A DNA stretch of 64,000 nucleotides, taken from the NCBI GenBank assembly GCA_022829145.1, contig CM040755.1, positions 20,409,563 to 20,473,562 of the forward strand, given 5' to 3'. A model generated the notes under the pieces. The model had not been told where the DNA came from. It made no database searches and was given only the letters and a program-made list of their open reading frames with translations. How positions within the stretch are numbered: the stretch's first letter is position 1; each line of letters starts with the position of its first letter. A program made the position numbers and the translations under genes. Shown piece by piece: positions 39,090-52,060 of the stretch. The stretch comes from Albula goreensis (taxonomy: Eukaryota; Chordata; Actinopteri; Albuliformes; Albulidae).

Positions 39090-39300
39090 CTGTGGGAGTA
39101 GAAGACCAGGACAAACTCAGATGGATGAAGGAGACCAACTAGCACCAGCTGCTGAAGTGTTGGGGGGGTATATATTGTGTTATCTGATGGCAAAGAAAAC
39201 CCTTCTCTCTTTATGGCAGTGGATTCCTCTGCAGGCCAACTGGCTGGCATGTGTCTGAAATACACTCCCTCCCAGCTCCTTCATCACAAATAATGTTTTC
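39090..39300 (-). promoter_or_regulatory. Promoter and noncoding exon 1 of tnni2 copy D
   Basis: Exon 1 ends GGTCTTCTACTCCCACAG before a GTGAGAAT donor. A TATATA box lies at 39169-39176. At the place of the MEF2 site of copies B, C and X this copy reads TTATTTGTGA (39284-39293), which breaks the consensus. Confidence 0.65.
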
Positions 39301-39399
39301 TTAAAGACTGTGATTATTATTTTACTGGTGATATATTTAGATGATGGCCTCTTGTTGAAGGTGATGAAGATCAATATCTTCCAGATAGTCACATGGTGC

Positions 39400-42300
39400 T
39401 TAGCTTACCTCTTCCAGCCCCTTATAGGAACCAATGTTGGGTACCACAGAAATAGAACGGTAACTAGGGGTCCTTAAAACCTTGAAACCATTTGATTCTG
39501 CACAGTGGTAGAAAATGCTCTGCTTCCTGATGTTTCTGATATTATACTCATTCCATACAAAGAAAATACAAAATTATGACATTTTTGAAAGTACAAAATT
39601 GTGATGAACTGATTACAGGAGGAATGCATGATTTTCAATAAAAGGTGAAAGGTAGACAGTTATCAGATATGGGGAGATCACTTGTCACAGAGCAGGTTAT
39701 GGGCTACTGGGACACTGAGGTGGAGAACGTTTGAGGTATGGGAAAAGTGAGTCAAAACATTTCGAGGCACAGGACAGTGAGTGTTCTAGATGGGAGTAGG
39801 TTAATGTTCCCTGGGTTGTTGTTCCATCTGGAAATGGGTCACTGCTCTATCCCGGAGTCAGTGAGTATTCTGAGTGAGACATGACTGAGATGGATTCTTT
39901 GAGGTCCTGGGACAGCAGGTACTTGACAGGAAGTTATACCAGCAGAGGATGAGCTACAGTTGATGGAAATATATCCATGTGCTGATACCAGGAAAGCATT
40001 TGGACATCATAGGGGGTAACCTGGTAATCCAATGTGGTAGGACAGAGAAATGTGTTTTAGCATGGTAGACACAGAAGAAGAGAGTTGTCTGGATTCCTTC
40101 CACTTAATTTCAGTCAAGCCCAACTTAGCTCTGACTTAGTGGAAACTGGAGGACAGCCAAGAGTGGGAGGTGTGGGGTATTAAGAGGAGGAGGGAGATAA
40201 TGTTGATATGTGACAGACTGAGGCACTGGAAGAGAATAATAGTAAAATTAATTATTTAGACTCGAAATAGGTTTTCATAATTTTTATCATCTTAGCAATA
40301 TCCATGTATAACACAATGACTGTGGATAAAATAACTTGAGTTCTGTTTGTAATAATGTTCCTATTTGGAGAGTAAATCAACACAAATCTCCAGGCTGTCA
40401 TTTCTTTATTTCTGTTTTCCAAATTTTTCCACCCCAAACTCTGCCTCAGGCACCTATAAGCATGTGACTCCTCCAGTTCACATGACAACCAGCCTTTGCT
40501 TCCATCCACACAGCAGACACACTTCCAGTCACATACTGCCTATGCGGCCAGAAGATGACAAAGTCAGCATATACTTGGTTATACCTACATGCAAAACTAT
40601 CTTCATTACAGTAAATTTTTTCATTGCATAAGTAACTGTAATCTCAGTATAAGAGCCAGTGACATATGAATGTGCATGTGCAATACTTCTTTATGAAATC
40701 TCTATGGCTTCTATCCCTATTAGTGTTACTCATTGGCTAAACAATCATTTATTAAATACATGAAATAAGCATGACATTTTGTAGTCTTTGTTCACCCAGG
40801 TTCCCTTCTCATCTAATAGTATATTTGTGGAACATGTGATACTGTTTAAAAATGCATTAAATTCAAATAACCTTATGGTAGTGTAGCCTACTTAATAACC
40901 TAAATCACCCAACTGAATACTTAATAAATTAATTAAATATTCTGTCAGCATATCCAACTTGCAGAAAACTGCTTTTTCCAACATATAAATACAACTTGAA
41001 TGTGTTGTGTGAGAACATAGGCCAAATGAGGATGAAAATCCAAAAAGATTATTTCAAAATATTACATTTTGCAAGTGTATGGAAATAATTTATTTCCATG
41101 AATTGTCAAATTAGGCTACACATTGACAATACACAAAAAAAGAAAAAGCTCAAATAAAATAGAGAGAAAATGAAGGAAAGAAACAGATTCTTGTCTTCAT
41201 ATGGTCCATATTTAAGTTTTCACCCTGTGCTTGCTGGCGCTCTTTATATTTTTCAGACTGCTGACTGAATAGCTCCTTTTCCATGAATCAGCAATCTGCC
41301 AAACCAGAATGAAGATGAAACATAAATAATATACTGACTGTGACCTTCATTTACCAAAGTTTTAAAAATGTACCAAGACCTAATTACCTACATAGCCAGT
41401 TTGCTAGCTGTTTTATTCATCATTAAAGTTTCAATATCTCAATACTTTCTTGGGCCCATTGAACAAGCTGTATTATTATAATATGGATTTAATAGGTAAA
41501 ACATAATTTCATCTCATGCCCTTCACTGATCATTTTAAGGTTAAGAGATAGGCATACATTTTACGTAAATGTACTAAATAGCTTAAGTTACAAGGAATGC
41601 TGTCTAAGAAATCTCATTACCATTCAGAATTAAATGGCACAATTGAGTTTCATTATTATGTGGCATAATTAGATGAAAGCAAGAGTAAAAACTGTTTTCC
41701 ACACTGTTCCATTTCAGGTTTTGACCACAATCAGTATCAATGATATCAATCAATATCTCAACAAATAAACACTAAATTGAGTGAAAGTGGAAGCCATGGG
41801 AGATGAGCTTGGTGTTTTCGTAAGCACACAGGCAGCTCTAAGATGAGGAGTATGTGGTAAGGAGATAAGCTTTGGGGGCTTGGATCCAACCACAAGACAG
41901 TGCTGACTGAGAGTTAAGAGAGAACTGATAATAATATACAGACAGTTTACATATGACTTTATGGGGAGGAAACTCACAGATAGTTATAAACAGTGCCGTA
42001 TTGCTTCTTTTATTCTGAACAAAAGAAGCAATGCTTCAGTTCTGAACAAATAAATAACAAACACAATATACATCCAATCTCACACATCAATCATAAAAAA
42101 TATTAAACACCCTGTCCCCAAAATAATCTAAGAAATAGGTGGAACACCCTCACATTGGCACCCCTTTAAAGCACACATGCCAGGCACAACTTGAATGTGT
42201 TCTCTTTAACATGCAACAGACAACCCCTGATTGCATATATACAACCCTATATAGAAGTGTGTGAAAACTGAGGTACAAAAAAGTGGGAAAATGTCTAATA

Positions 42301-43343
42301 TTCTGCCAGTGACTTTTAAAATAACCTGTGTCTACAAAAGCCACCTATGTGTTTAAAATGTACCTGTAACCTGGTTCTGTGTCAGAGTGGAAAGATGAGT
42401 TTAGAAGTTAAAACCCAATACCAACTGACTGAAAATGCATATTTAAAAATCAGTCATAACCTACAGAATGCACCATCCAGAAAGGCAAAAAAGTAAGGAA
42501 TTTTATTTGATTGTCACCAATGTTGCATTTATGGATCATAGGCCAGTCCAGAAATTTGAAACCCAAAACTGTAAGAAATATTAATATGACCATTTGCAGA
42601 GGACCTCCTTCTGTATTTGCAGCACAAAGTGTTCCATGTTAGTGCTTTGCTAGTCAGTATAGACTTCACTTTCAAATTTTCTCCAACAGTAAGTCAGTTA
42701 CATTATATATATATATATCAGTCACATGTAATCACAGTACAGTCAATTAGAGATTTTAATACAACAGGCCCTAAGATCACACTTCTACCCAGAAATCATT
42801 ATAAAATATAATTTACTGCTAAGAAAATTAACAAGTATAATTGTTTTTTTCTAAATTGACAGAGTCAACAACTGTTTTAAGACTCTTGTCCTCTTAGAGG
42901 ACATTTTTCCATTATCACCCTATGGGTGGACTACCATACACAATGCTGACCAGTTATGGACTGGAGCACTGTTTTGAGTAGCACACATGATGGTATGTTG
43001 ACAGTGTGGTCCACAAAAGCCAATGTTAACCATTGACTAAAACACAAGCAGACTCAGGGACTGCTAGTTGATCATGTTCCTTACTGCTATGAACGTTGGG
43101 CCATCAGAAGATGCTGTTTCATTCCTTTGAGACAGTATTATAACTACACGTAGGGAGCATGTGGCCAGTAGGGAGTAAAATAATTAGCTCATATACATAA
43201 GAATTTGAGGAGTACACAAACTTCAGCAACAGTCCTCCTGGTATCCTGGGCTGGTGGTTGTTTTTCAACCAGTGTGGAAATGTTCAGTTCGGTCCAGTAA
43301 GCTGCACTCAAACACTAAACAAAAAAGTAAAAATATGTTAAAG
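39400..43343. other. Intergenic stretch between the troponin array and the phosphatase-like gene
   Basis: About 3.9 kb with no recognised gene. Includes a perfect 12-bp inverted repeat at 42000-42032 and a short AT run near 42704-42718. The 3' UTR of the phosphatase-like gene must lie in its right part, but no polyadenylation signal stands out. Confidence 0.5.
42000..42032. repeat. Perfect 12-bp inverted repeat
   Basis: ATTGCTTCTTTT (42000-42011) and AAAAGAAGCAAT (42021-42032) flank a 9-base loop, so either strand can form a stable hairpin. TTCTGAAC, partly inside the loop, recurs just after it. Confidence 0.85.
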
Positions 43344-46300
43344 TTATGTCCAGGCCATTCTACGGGAGATGGCCTGTTTGAAGCCCTCTGGATCCATGTT
43401 GGCAGCAGGCCATAGGGTCCTCTCCAGCCCTATCAGCAGATTCTGGTGGCTTTCGGTGATGTTGACCGGGTGCCTGGCCCTCAGCAACTCATAGGCAGTG
43501 AGGAGCCTCATGTTATGGCGAACCATCAGGTACTGAATAACACAGGTGGGGGCGAGCGAGTAGCCATCGCGACAATGTACAAGGACCCGCTTCCTCTTTT
43601 CTGCAGATGCCGAGATGCACTCGTTGATGTCATCAAAGCAGCGTTGCTCAAGGGTGTGGCCTGGATACCTGAGGTCCACCTTAAGGCGGGACCAGGTGTG
43701 CCGTGCTCCACGGGAGCAAGTGCAGGGGACGAGGTCGAGGTTGTTCTCCCCCACAAGGCTGCTCATGTCGACCACACTGTCAATGTTGTTCCGGCACAGC
43801 AGTCGGCCACTGTAGGCCGCATTGAGGTTGCCCACATAGATGTAGTCTGTTACCTTGGAGATGAGTGGCTCAGAGTGCTGGAACTGCTCCATGCCACCCT
43901 GCTTGGACTCTGCAGACTCATCTCCTTTGTCTTCAGCCACAGCCGCGCCTGTCCCAGCTCCGCCTCTCTTGCTGTGGTCATGGCGCTTCTTGGAGCTGGA
44001 ACGTGAGGGTGGGTTGGAGTCAGACTCAGAGCTGCTGTTCCAGGTTGGGGAGAACGGAAAGAAGCGATTGGAGGACTTGCCTTTGGCAAGGGAGAGTGGC
44101 TCAACAGGGCTGGAGAAGCCGGAGCTGGAGGCTGTGGTGGACCCCGAGGCGCAGAACAGTGATGCCCTCTCCAAGGAGCCTGTACTGCTGGCAGCTCCTG
44201 CACTATGGGCCTGCTCCATCTACACACATGCACATGCATTCACACATGTGCGCACACATACCCAAACATGGATGCACAGCCCATAAACACACAAGCACAT
44301 ACACATAAACACATCCCATATATACACATACCCATGAAAACACATACGCATATATGCACACACACACACAAGGTAGGAAGCATTAGGAAAAATAGTCCCT
44401 AAAATATTTACTGAACAGGAACACCATCAAAGGTGGCACTGATTTTAGACACACATTTGTCACTGCCACATGACTGGCAATGTTCCAACCTGCATATTGG
44501 GTGTATCAAAGACCTGAACCTTTTTGGTTTGTCACTTGACTAACTGAACTCATTCTTTAATGTTAAAGCTTCAAAAACACACTTGGATGATTCTTATAGA
44601 AAATTTGAGTTGTTTAAGCAACACTAAAAGTATACTCGCAGAGACCTAGTAATGACAGGCCACTGAAGAAACCTCACCTGCCCTTAACAACCATAGTATT
44701 TCAGAACACTCATCTCTATCTGCCCGGTGTGCCAGTTTTCTGTGGTCAACATTTTTTCTATTGTAATTGACATTTGTAATTGGATGAGACGAATGCCATG
44801 CTTCTGTTGATGAAAAAAAAACTGAATGTTGCTTCCTGTTGAACAGCTGGGTCTCTGACAGTGGTGAGTTACAGAGCCAGTGGGCAGCTTACCCGTCTCA
44901 TCTGGGTTTCAAGACAATATGAACAACGCCAGTAAGCAAGTGAGCAGTTTTCCAGTGTAAGCTGGGCTCTACGGCCACATGGACAGAGCCAGTAAAATGT
45001 TCTACTCAGGCTTTGGGGCAGCATGGACAGAGTAGGTGAAGAGCATACCTGGGTTTTGAGGTTGTTCTTCCACTCCTGTGCCTCCAGGCGCTTAAAGCGA
45101 CTGCCACTGTCAGAGGAGACAGAGAGGCAGAGTGGCCGGTGGACACGAGGGGGCAGCTGGGGGGTGAGCACCATGGCAACATGCCGCTGCTCAGGCTGCT
45201 CAACCCTACTCATGATGAGGTTTGGACAGGAGCCTGATGCAAGGACAGAGGGAACAGGGCCACCAGGGCCATAATGGCAAACAAAAGAAGTGTTGTTTTC
45301 ATGTCAATAAAACAATGTAAATTAACATACTGTACTTAAGTTCACTAACATTAACAAGTTCAGATTGTAGTTACCAAGTGGCTCTTCATGAATGCAAGCT
45401 TAAGGTCCTTTGGCCTACACAGCACATTATTCATCATGGCTAGGCTACCCCAGGATACCGCTATATTTGTTTGCCTCCTCTGATCAGCACTAGCAAAGTG
45501 CTGTTTTCATATTTTTATACTGTCTGAGATATTTTACTTTTCCTTCTTTATTTTAAATTTCCTTCCTTTTCTTTACTGTCTTCCTGGGATTTTTGAGGTC
45601 ATAAGGCATAAAAACCTTTGGTTATGATTTGCTCTTAGGGCTAAACTTTATTTCTCTATTTTGTATTTTCATACTGATGTCAACTCTCAATTTATCTCAT
45701 TATAACATGGATGCTCTCATTCTGTACTGTATCTTCAAACTCAGCTGTATTGCTTGCTTGTATGTTTCACACACCGGTGTTTTCTAAAATTGTACAATTC
45801 CAAGGACCCACAAGTCAGCCAGTAAGCAGACCACCATTCCCAATATATAGCTAAACATTAACACAGAGAACACCCATGTGAGCCATGGCTCTTGGAGATT
45901 AGGCTGAGGAAAATGTCAACATTTACAATGTTTAAAGGTAATTAGCACAGATAAGTAGCCTTTCCCACATAATGGATTATTGTAAAAGCCTGAGTCTGTG
46001 AAACAGTTTACAGTCATTACTGTACAAACCTGTTTCTATTATGCATCACAGCTGGGACCAAAATTTCAGTCAAGCTTATTGCGTTTTTCACTGCAGAAAC
46101 ACTGACAACACCTTATCTCAGGTGAAGAGATAACGACCACACATCTTACCTGTTCCACATTCTGACCGTGTGATAGCACACTGTAAAGTACAGTGGATCT
46201 TGAAAGTATTTTGAAGATGTTTCGCAATCAGGCCTTTAAATCAAGAGAGGACTGAAAATGTTGAACATTGTAAAAAATGAATACTTTGAGTAACACTATT

Positions 46301-46604
46301 TGTAACACTATTTAAGGAATTAAACTGGTAAAGCTCTGGCGATATGTACTGTATATAGTGCAAGTTATGGAACTCTGTATGTAATATAAGTAAATTTACC
46401 AATAAATAAAACAGTTGATCACAAGAAAAAAATGAACACTTGTTCACATTTTGTCTGATCTATTACTTTTTATGCAACTATTTTGAAAATATAATAGGAA
46501 TGAAAATATACTTAAAACAACTATTTTTTCCCCTTAGCTTTGCCGTTTTGAAAATAACGCTCACCTGTTGCGCCATTCTTTTTGGGATGACGTTTCTTAT
46601 CCAT
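43344..46604 (-). CDS. Dual-specificity-phosphatase-like protein with degenerate active site (pseudophosphatase)
   Basis: Three coding exons joined by phase: 46565-46604 (ATG at 46602-46604, MDKKRHPKKNGAT), 45049-45233 and 44219-43344, predicted 366 aa. The start is supported by an in-frame TAA in the upstream exon and no earlier ATG. Residues 1-190 are low-complexity, Ser-rich and charged, including a basic SSSKKRHDHSKRGG stretch; probably disordered. Residues 193-347 show a DSP fold: SEPLISKVTDYIYVGNLNAA at its start, a VDLRYPGH loop supplying a possible general acid, and a P-loop HCRDGYSLAPT. The family signature HC-x5-R keeps Cys291 but has Leu297 in place of the phosphate-binding Arg. 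That should cripple or abolish catalysis, as in STYX-type pseudophosphatases, leaving phosphoprotein binding (inference). I do not recognise the orthologue name. Confidence 0.82.
44222..44372. repeat. CA-rich simple sequence in the last intron of the phosphatase-like gene
   Basis: Imperfect ACACAT/CACACA tracts directly upstream (minus strand) of the last exon. They provide the pyrimidine-rich run before its TAG acceptor. Confidence 0.8.
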
Positions 46605-46906
46605 CAGCCTAAATGGTATGAAGTCTTTGATTTTTTCCTGTGACTCCTTTTTATGGAATCCTGTTGAGAAAAGGTTATTAGTAATCTTATGTATGAAGTG
46701 TGAAGTGTCTCACACTGACAATTACTTTGAAGAAACAAAATGAACACAAAACAGAACATACTGGGCTCTTGATAGAGACCCGCTGGCAGAATAGGCTACC
46801 CAGTCAGAATCAAAGACCCAAACTCAGTGACCACTGTCTTGCTGTTGAAACGGGCTGGCACAAAAATATTTGGCTACCTAAACAAAACAGGCTGTGTTGT
46901 CAAAGA

Positions 46907-46963
46907 TTACATTACATTACATTAGGGGTATTTGTTAGACGCTCTTATCCAGAACGACTTACA
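46907..46963. repeat. Teleost short interspersed repeat tail
   Basis: A TTACA pentamer run followed by TTAGACGCTCTTATCCAGAA and CGACTTACAA. This closely matches a motif found at many loci in fish genomes (recognised from memory), and supports the teleost assignment. It lies just upstream of the first coding exon of the phosphatase-like gene. Confidence 0.75.
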
Positions 46964-48117
46964 AGGCAATGACAGGTAAGGAAAGATACCCATTTTCTAA
47001 TTTCCTGCCCGAAGTACCATATATTTCATTTTTTTTCTGCAAATCATATGTTGATCAAAACGGATTCCACAAGACAAATTAAAACTGCTCTGGGTGGCTC
47101 ACAGGGTAAGAGGCAAGACGTTACAACAGACAAATTTGTAAAACCATTTTTGTATTTATGCAAGCATTTATGCACTGTTCAGTCCAAGTCCAAAACAAGC
47201 GATGTGTATTTTCGGGGATTAGTTTTTATGCGTGCACTTTTCTGTGTTTTCTGTGCAGAAATCGGACAATACACGTGTAAATAATTACGGCAGTGTTTTA
47301 GGTCCACAGTTGACTCTAAACGTGTACTCTCGCAATAGTTATTTGATTCTTTAAAAATATATTAACGCCATTTCTTAGACACAACTACAGCTGAAAACAT
47401 AATTTACATTTAAGATTGCATTACATCAAAAAGTATTTCTCCGGTATGTTGAAGTATTGTAAAGCTTAACCACAATTGTAATAATTAGTGCACGGTATCT
47501 GGCCAGTTTATGAATGCATGTATGCATGCATGCACATAACGTATACCTGTTGTCAAAATGCGCAGCGTAAAAACTACAGCACAATCACTTGCAAAACTGA
47601 TCAGAAAACTCTTCCGCCATTCATTATTTTCGTCTTTATACCAATTCCACACCACAGTAAAGCCAGTCTAGCTGAAGTGGGTAATCCATCGCAACCCGAC
47701 TAGAAGAGGATTCTGGTAAATATAGTCCTGCAGGTCTTCAACAGCGAGTAGCTGGCTATGTTCTCAGTCCGCATCCAGTAACATGAAAAAGTATGTTTAA
47801 AATGCGATATTTTCTGGTCAGCGACTTTCTGGCTTGTTTATTGTCTGTATATTAGTCATAACAACCACGACAGAAATGATTTCTAACAACAACAAATACT
47901 GTGACAGATGTCCCACAGCCTGAACATCCTCATCTACTAGGCTATATACAAACACTGTAGTCATTATACTGCATGTGTTTTGTATTAAAAATTAAAAAAT
48001 CATTCCTAGGTCCAAAAATGTTCATTATATTTGAAATATAGTACAAAAGTCTCCTTTTTCTTGGTGATGGTGACCTAACCTTGAATTGTAGTACCATAAA
48101 TCCAACATTTAACTTAC

Positions 48118-48230
48118 CTGTGTAGCACAGAACAGAATTTAGAGGGATTTTGTGTGTAACGTTCGTCTCCAGCTCAAACGATCCTGCTTGGTACAGCGAT
48201 TCCACTCTCTACCACTGGTTATTATTCAGT
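48118..48230 (-). other. Probable noncoding first exon of the phosphatase-like gene
   Basis: On the minus strand a GTAAGT donor (ending at 48117) follows TTCTGTGCTACACAG. Joined to the next exon (acceptor at 46638), the main frame has a TAA seven codons before the junction, so this exon is untranslated. The upstream limit is a guess; CpG-containing sequence continues to about 48380 and no TATA box is evident. Confidence 0.45.
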
Positions 48231-48249
48231 GAGGCAGAAGAAACACTAA

Positions 48250-51200
48250 GTGCAAACACTTATGTAGCGGGTCCATGGCTATCCATAATTGGATAGATTC
48301 ACCCCTCGCTAGGTATCCTGGTAACGCATGCTAAAGGATGATGTCACTTGCGGATACAAGAGAGCTATCAAACGCGGCTCTCAAGCTGTTAGCCTTGAAC
48401 ATTGTGTTTGCTACAGCTGTGTTACCAAAGGTGCCCATTTAAAGTAAATATTCATTGTTCTCTGGGTTTCCCATTTATTGGGTTAACTTCCTTATTGTAG
48501 GATAACCTACCAGCAATCACGATTCTGGTCTTAAGTAATCTTTACATCATAACATCCCGTTTTATACAAAAGAAGCATACATTTAGAGTTAAGCTTAAAT
48601 TAAGACTTAAGACTTCAGATTTAGACTTTGCACAGTCTTGGGTTTTTAGAATGTGAGAAATCTCTTTTTTGCTGTTTAATTCTACAATCCTTCACACCAA
48701 CTTTTAAAACAAAAATAACAAGTTTTATATCACTGAAAGAGGAAAGACTGCCTCTTCAGATTCTGCTTGTGCATTGCCTCTGTCTCTGTATGTACAGATA
48801 GCTAGGAAATAAAATAATAGCAAATTAATTGTGACTTTTAGAGCTTTGCCACACAGGGGTTTTACAATGCCACAATGGTATTATTTCTATTATACATGTT
48901 AATTACATGTAAATCATCAGACATTACTTCTTTAAATTTGTAGTGGGTTAGTTCCATGTTAACAACTAGTCCTGTAGGTGATCAGGTTGAATTAGCTCTC
49001 TTATAAAATGAAGCTTGGTGAAATTATTTAGATGTTTGTCATTTGAGATTCATTGCTGCAAATTGCTGTATAAGTAATTGCAAGCTTACCTCATGGAATA
49101 CTTTATTAACATAGCATATATTCACATAGATAAGCAGCTAACATTCTATGGACAGGCCAGTTTCCTAGTTAGCCATATAGTTGAAAGTAGTAACTATTTT
49201 ATTATCCCTGAAAACAGCTCCCCAAAGATCATACAAGCTGTGTTGTAATGTACCCCTAAACATGAGGAGTTTTCATTTCAACTTGAATGTGATTGATTTT
49301 CTCATCCTTTGCCAGAAGTGTGCAGACCTTATGTACAGCACCTTTAAATTAACCCCTTAAGTGGACACAAAAAACAATTAAGCACTGTGGGCCGACAGGA
49401 TTTGTGTCTGATCTTTTCTGCAGAGCGTAATGTTTTAACTGTGCTGTTGTATATGCCATGTTTTGGGCAAACATATTCAGAGTCATCAATTTCTTGGAAG
49501 TTGAAGATGAACATTTCAGTCTACAATTTGCCACAGTTAACGAAGAAAATATCAAACAAGAGCACATCCAGAAAACAGGTTGTTGTGCAGTATCAACACG
49601 TTGATGTGAGGCATAATTATGAACTGATGTGAGACCTCATTATAAAATATCTGAGGCATCTGATGACTGAATAAGGAGATTGTGTCATAATGGATGCTCA
49701 CTTATGCATGGAGATGGAGAAGGAGTAGAGTGAGGGTGGGTGGCCAGCCACCAGATTAGCATTTCAAACATTTTCCCTTGCCTCTTGGTCCTTTTATTCA
49801 CAAGTAACAGGCATGCTTCTTCAGGATCATTGTACATCTGCCAAGGCAGACAGGACAGCGGTGTTACCAGGATGCAGTTCCCCTGGTTTTACTGTCCTTT
49901 GAAGTGCCTATTGTTATGCACCTGTTTGAGGTTATTTTATACGCACTCCCAAACCCTGCAAACATGCAGATTTTAAAAGTGGGAGGGATGAAATGGATCA
50001 TATGTGTGGGGAAGACAAGGGAGCAGCCTGAATGTAAAACCACTTCATAGAGTAATCAAGATGAATTAACATTTTAAGCAAATTTGTGTTGGTTTAGTTC
50101 CTTATATGGTGTTTTAGTGACTTTTATCCAGATTATGCTGTCCTCCAATGGGACTGTCTCAATATTTCTGCAGGAGAAGGGTTGTTTGCATGCAGGGGAT
50201 AAGGGTTATGTGCAGGCACAGGTGAGTCAGCTGATATAATGTGTGTAGGACAGGAGTAGTCAGTCATGTAAATGGAGATATACAGTTTGCTGGTTTATGA
50301 TTTCACCCTACAGTTTTCTCATACATTTGATTTCCCTCCATTGTAGCATTATTACATTTTCTTTCATACCCTTTGTCCTTTTTATATCTCCAAATTTCAA
50401 TGGTCAGTCATATTTACATCCATTCAACAATTCGCACAACTGCAGAGTAACATACATGCTTCTTGAAACACATGCAAGATGAGATGTAGCATTGCACTAC
50501 CTGCGCAGCTGACATGCAGGTACGTGTGCAGGAACCAATATGCACTGAGGCACCTGTCCCCAAAGACACATTGCAAATATTGCTTCTGCATTGAAAAGGA
50601 TTATGCTGCACTAGATCAGTTGTACTATACTGTACATTTTACTATGTTTTACTCTAGCAGTTCACTCTCCCAAAGGTCTTTCAATTATTATTATTGAGAT
50701 GGGAGGCTGTGATGATGTACTTTTATCAGTTGCTGCCATGATATTTTGTGTTCAGAAACAACAAGAACCTCCTATGGACACCACCACCCAGGGCAATGTA
50801 TGCACCAACCATCACTTTACAAGTCAAGTAATGGTAAACACATGGCCCTTCAGTGCTATCAACAGCATTCTCAGCACATGCACGTGAATGAGGGGTGAAG
50901 GTTGGTCTTTACAGATGTCTGTACTCAATCCACTTAAGAGGCCCCATTGCATGCAGTCGATCTGGATTTACACAAATAAATTAACATTTACACCTAGGCA
51001 TACCCAAAGTTATAGAGGTGTTATTTTTTTGATTTAGTGAAGCATACATAATGCAAACAATAAGAAAAACACATCTGTGAACAATATGGTTCATGAAGGA
51101 ATCTAGTAAGCCATTCAATCACTAGTCAGCACACATGAGCAGCTTTCCCTTGGGGTTACAGGACTCTAATTACAGGCACAGAAATGCTTGCTTTCTCATT

Positions 51201-51520
51201 ATACAATTCTAATTGAGACACATGTGTGCTGACAAACAAGGCTGTGTGGCTCTGTTATTGTTGTTGTCAAAGGTACCTACATGCAGTGTGTGTATACATT
51301 TGTCCTGATTTCCCACTTGTAGCCCTGTTGCTTGGTATTATTGGGATATAGAGGATGCTGACATGGTCTATTCTTAATTAATTAAGGGAGACAGCAGTAG
51401 TATTCTGTACACTATTTGCTGTCATAACAGAGGCAAGTGTGCTACAAATTGTGGTGATAATTATTTTTTAAAAAATAAGGGCAATAATAAAACTATTAAT
51501 AAAAATTTATCAACTGTAAA
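48250..51520. other. Intergenic stretch between the phosphatase-like gene and syt8
   Basis: No gene recognised on either strand. An open frame at 49387-49632 and its antisense partner have no family resemblance or splice context that I can see. Confidence 0.5.
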
Positions 51521-51529
51521 CAGGTTTGT

Positions 51530-51535
51530 TTTATT
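51530..51535 (-). terminator. Candidate polyadenylation signal of syt8
   Basis: AATAAA on the minus strand about 525 bases past the stop codon. Other positions are possible. Confidence 0.3.
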
Positions 51536-52060
51536 CATAAAAAGCATATTAAAGGCTTTCAAAATGTCTGTTTTTTCCATTGATTTTGTCAGCTGTGTTT
51601 TCAGAGAAGCTGGCCTTGGTAACAATGGGATTATCAAGTCTAACAAAGGTAAATGCCACTCCAGGAAAACTAATCCAAATAATATATCAACAGCAACTGT
51701 ATACATGTTTTATAGGGATAATAAATAAACTTAATTAGATTGAATTATTACATTGAACCAATGAGACTGTAATTGCAGCACACTTTTAAAAGTGTGATAG
51801 TGTCTGATTCTTTTCATATATTATTTCTTATCAAACACACAAACACTACAATTATGCATTTTTTTTAATTCCTAGATCTTATTTACTGGCATTTTTGCTC
51901 TACCAAGTCATCTATTGAAAAATGCATATATACCATTATAAAATGTACACAAAAGTTAAGATACACATAATATATTTGTTTTGATATGTTATTATATATA
52001 CAAACCACAACTGGGCCCAAAGCAATGAGAAACATCAATTCATGTATGCAGGTAAGGCTG

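Noticed and set aside
43446..44006. Long plus-strand open frame (186 codons) and others at 43855-44308
   Set aside because: They lie antisense to the large exon of the phosphatase-like gene, whose minus-strand frame has clear domain similarity; the plus-strand frames have none.
49349..49632. Overlapping open frames on both strands suggestive of a transposase relic
   Set aside because: I could not match any catalytic motif or terminal repeats.
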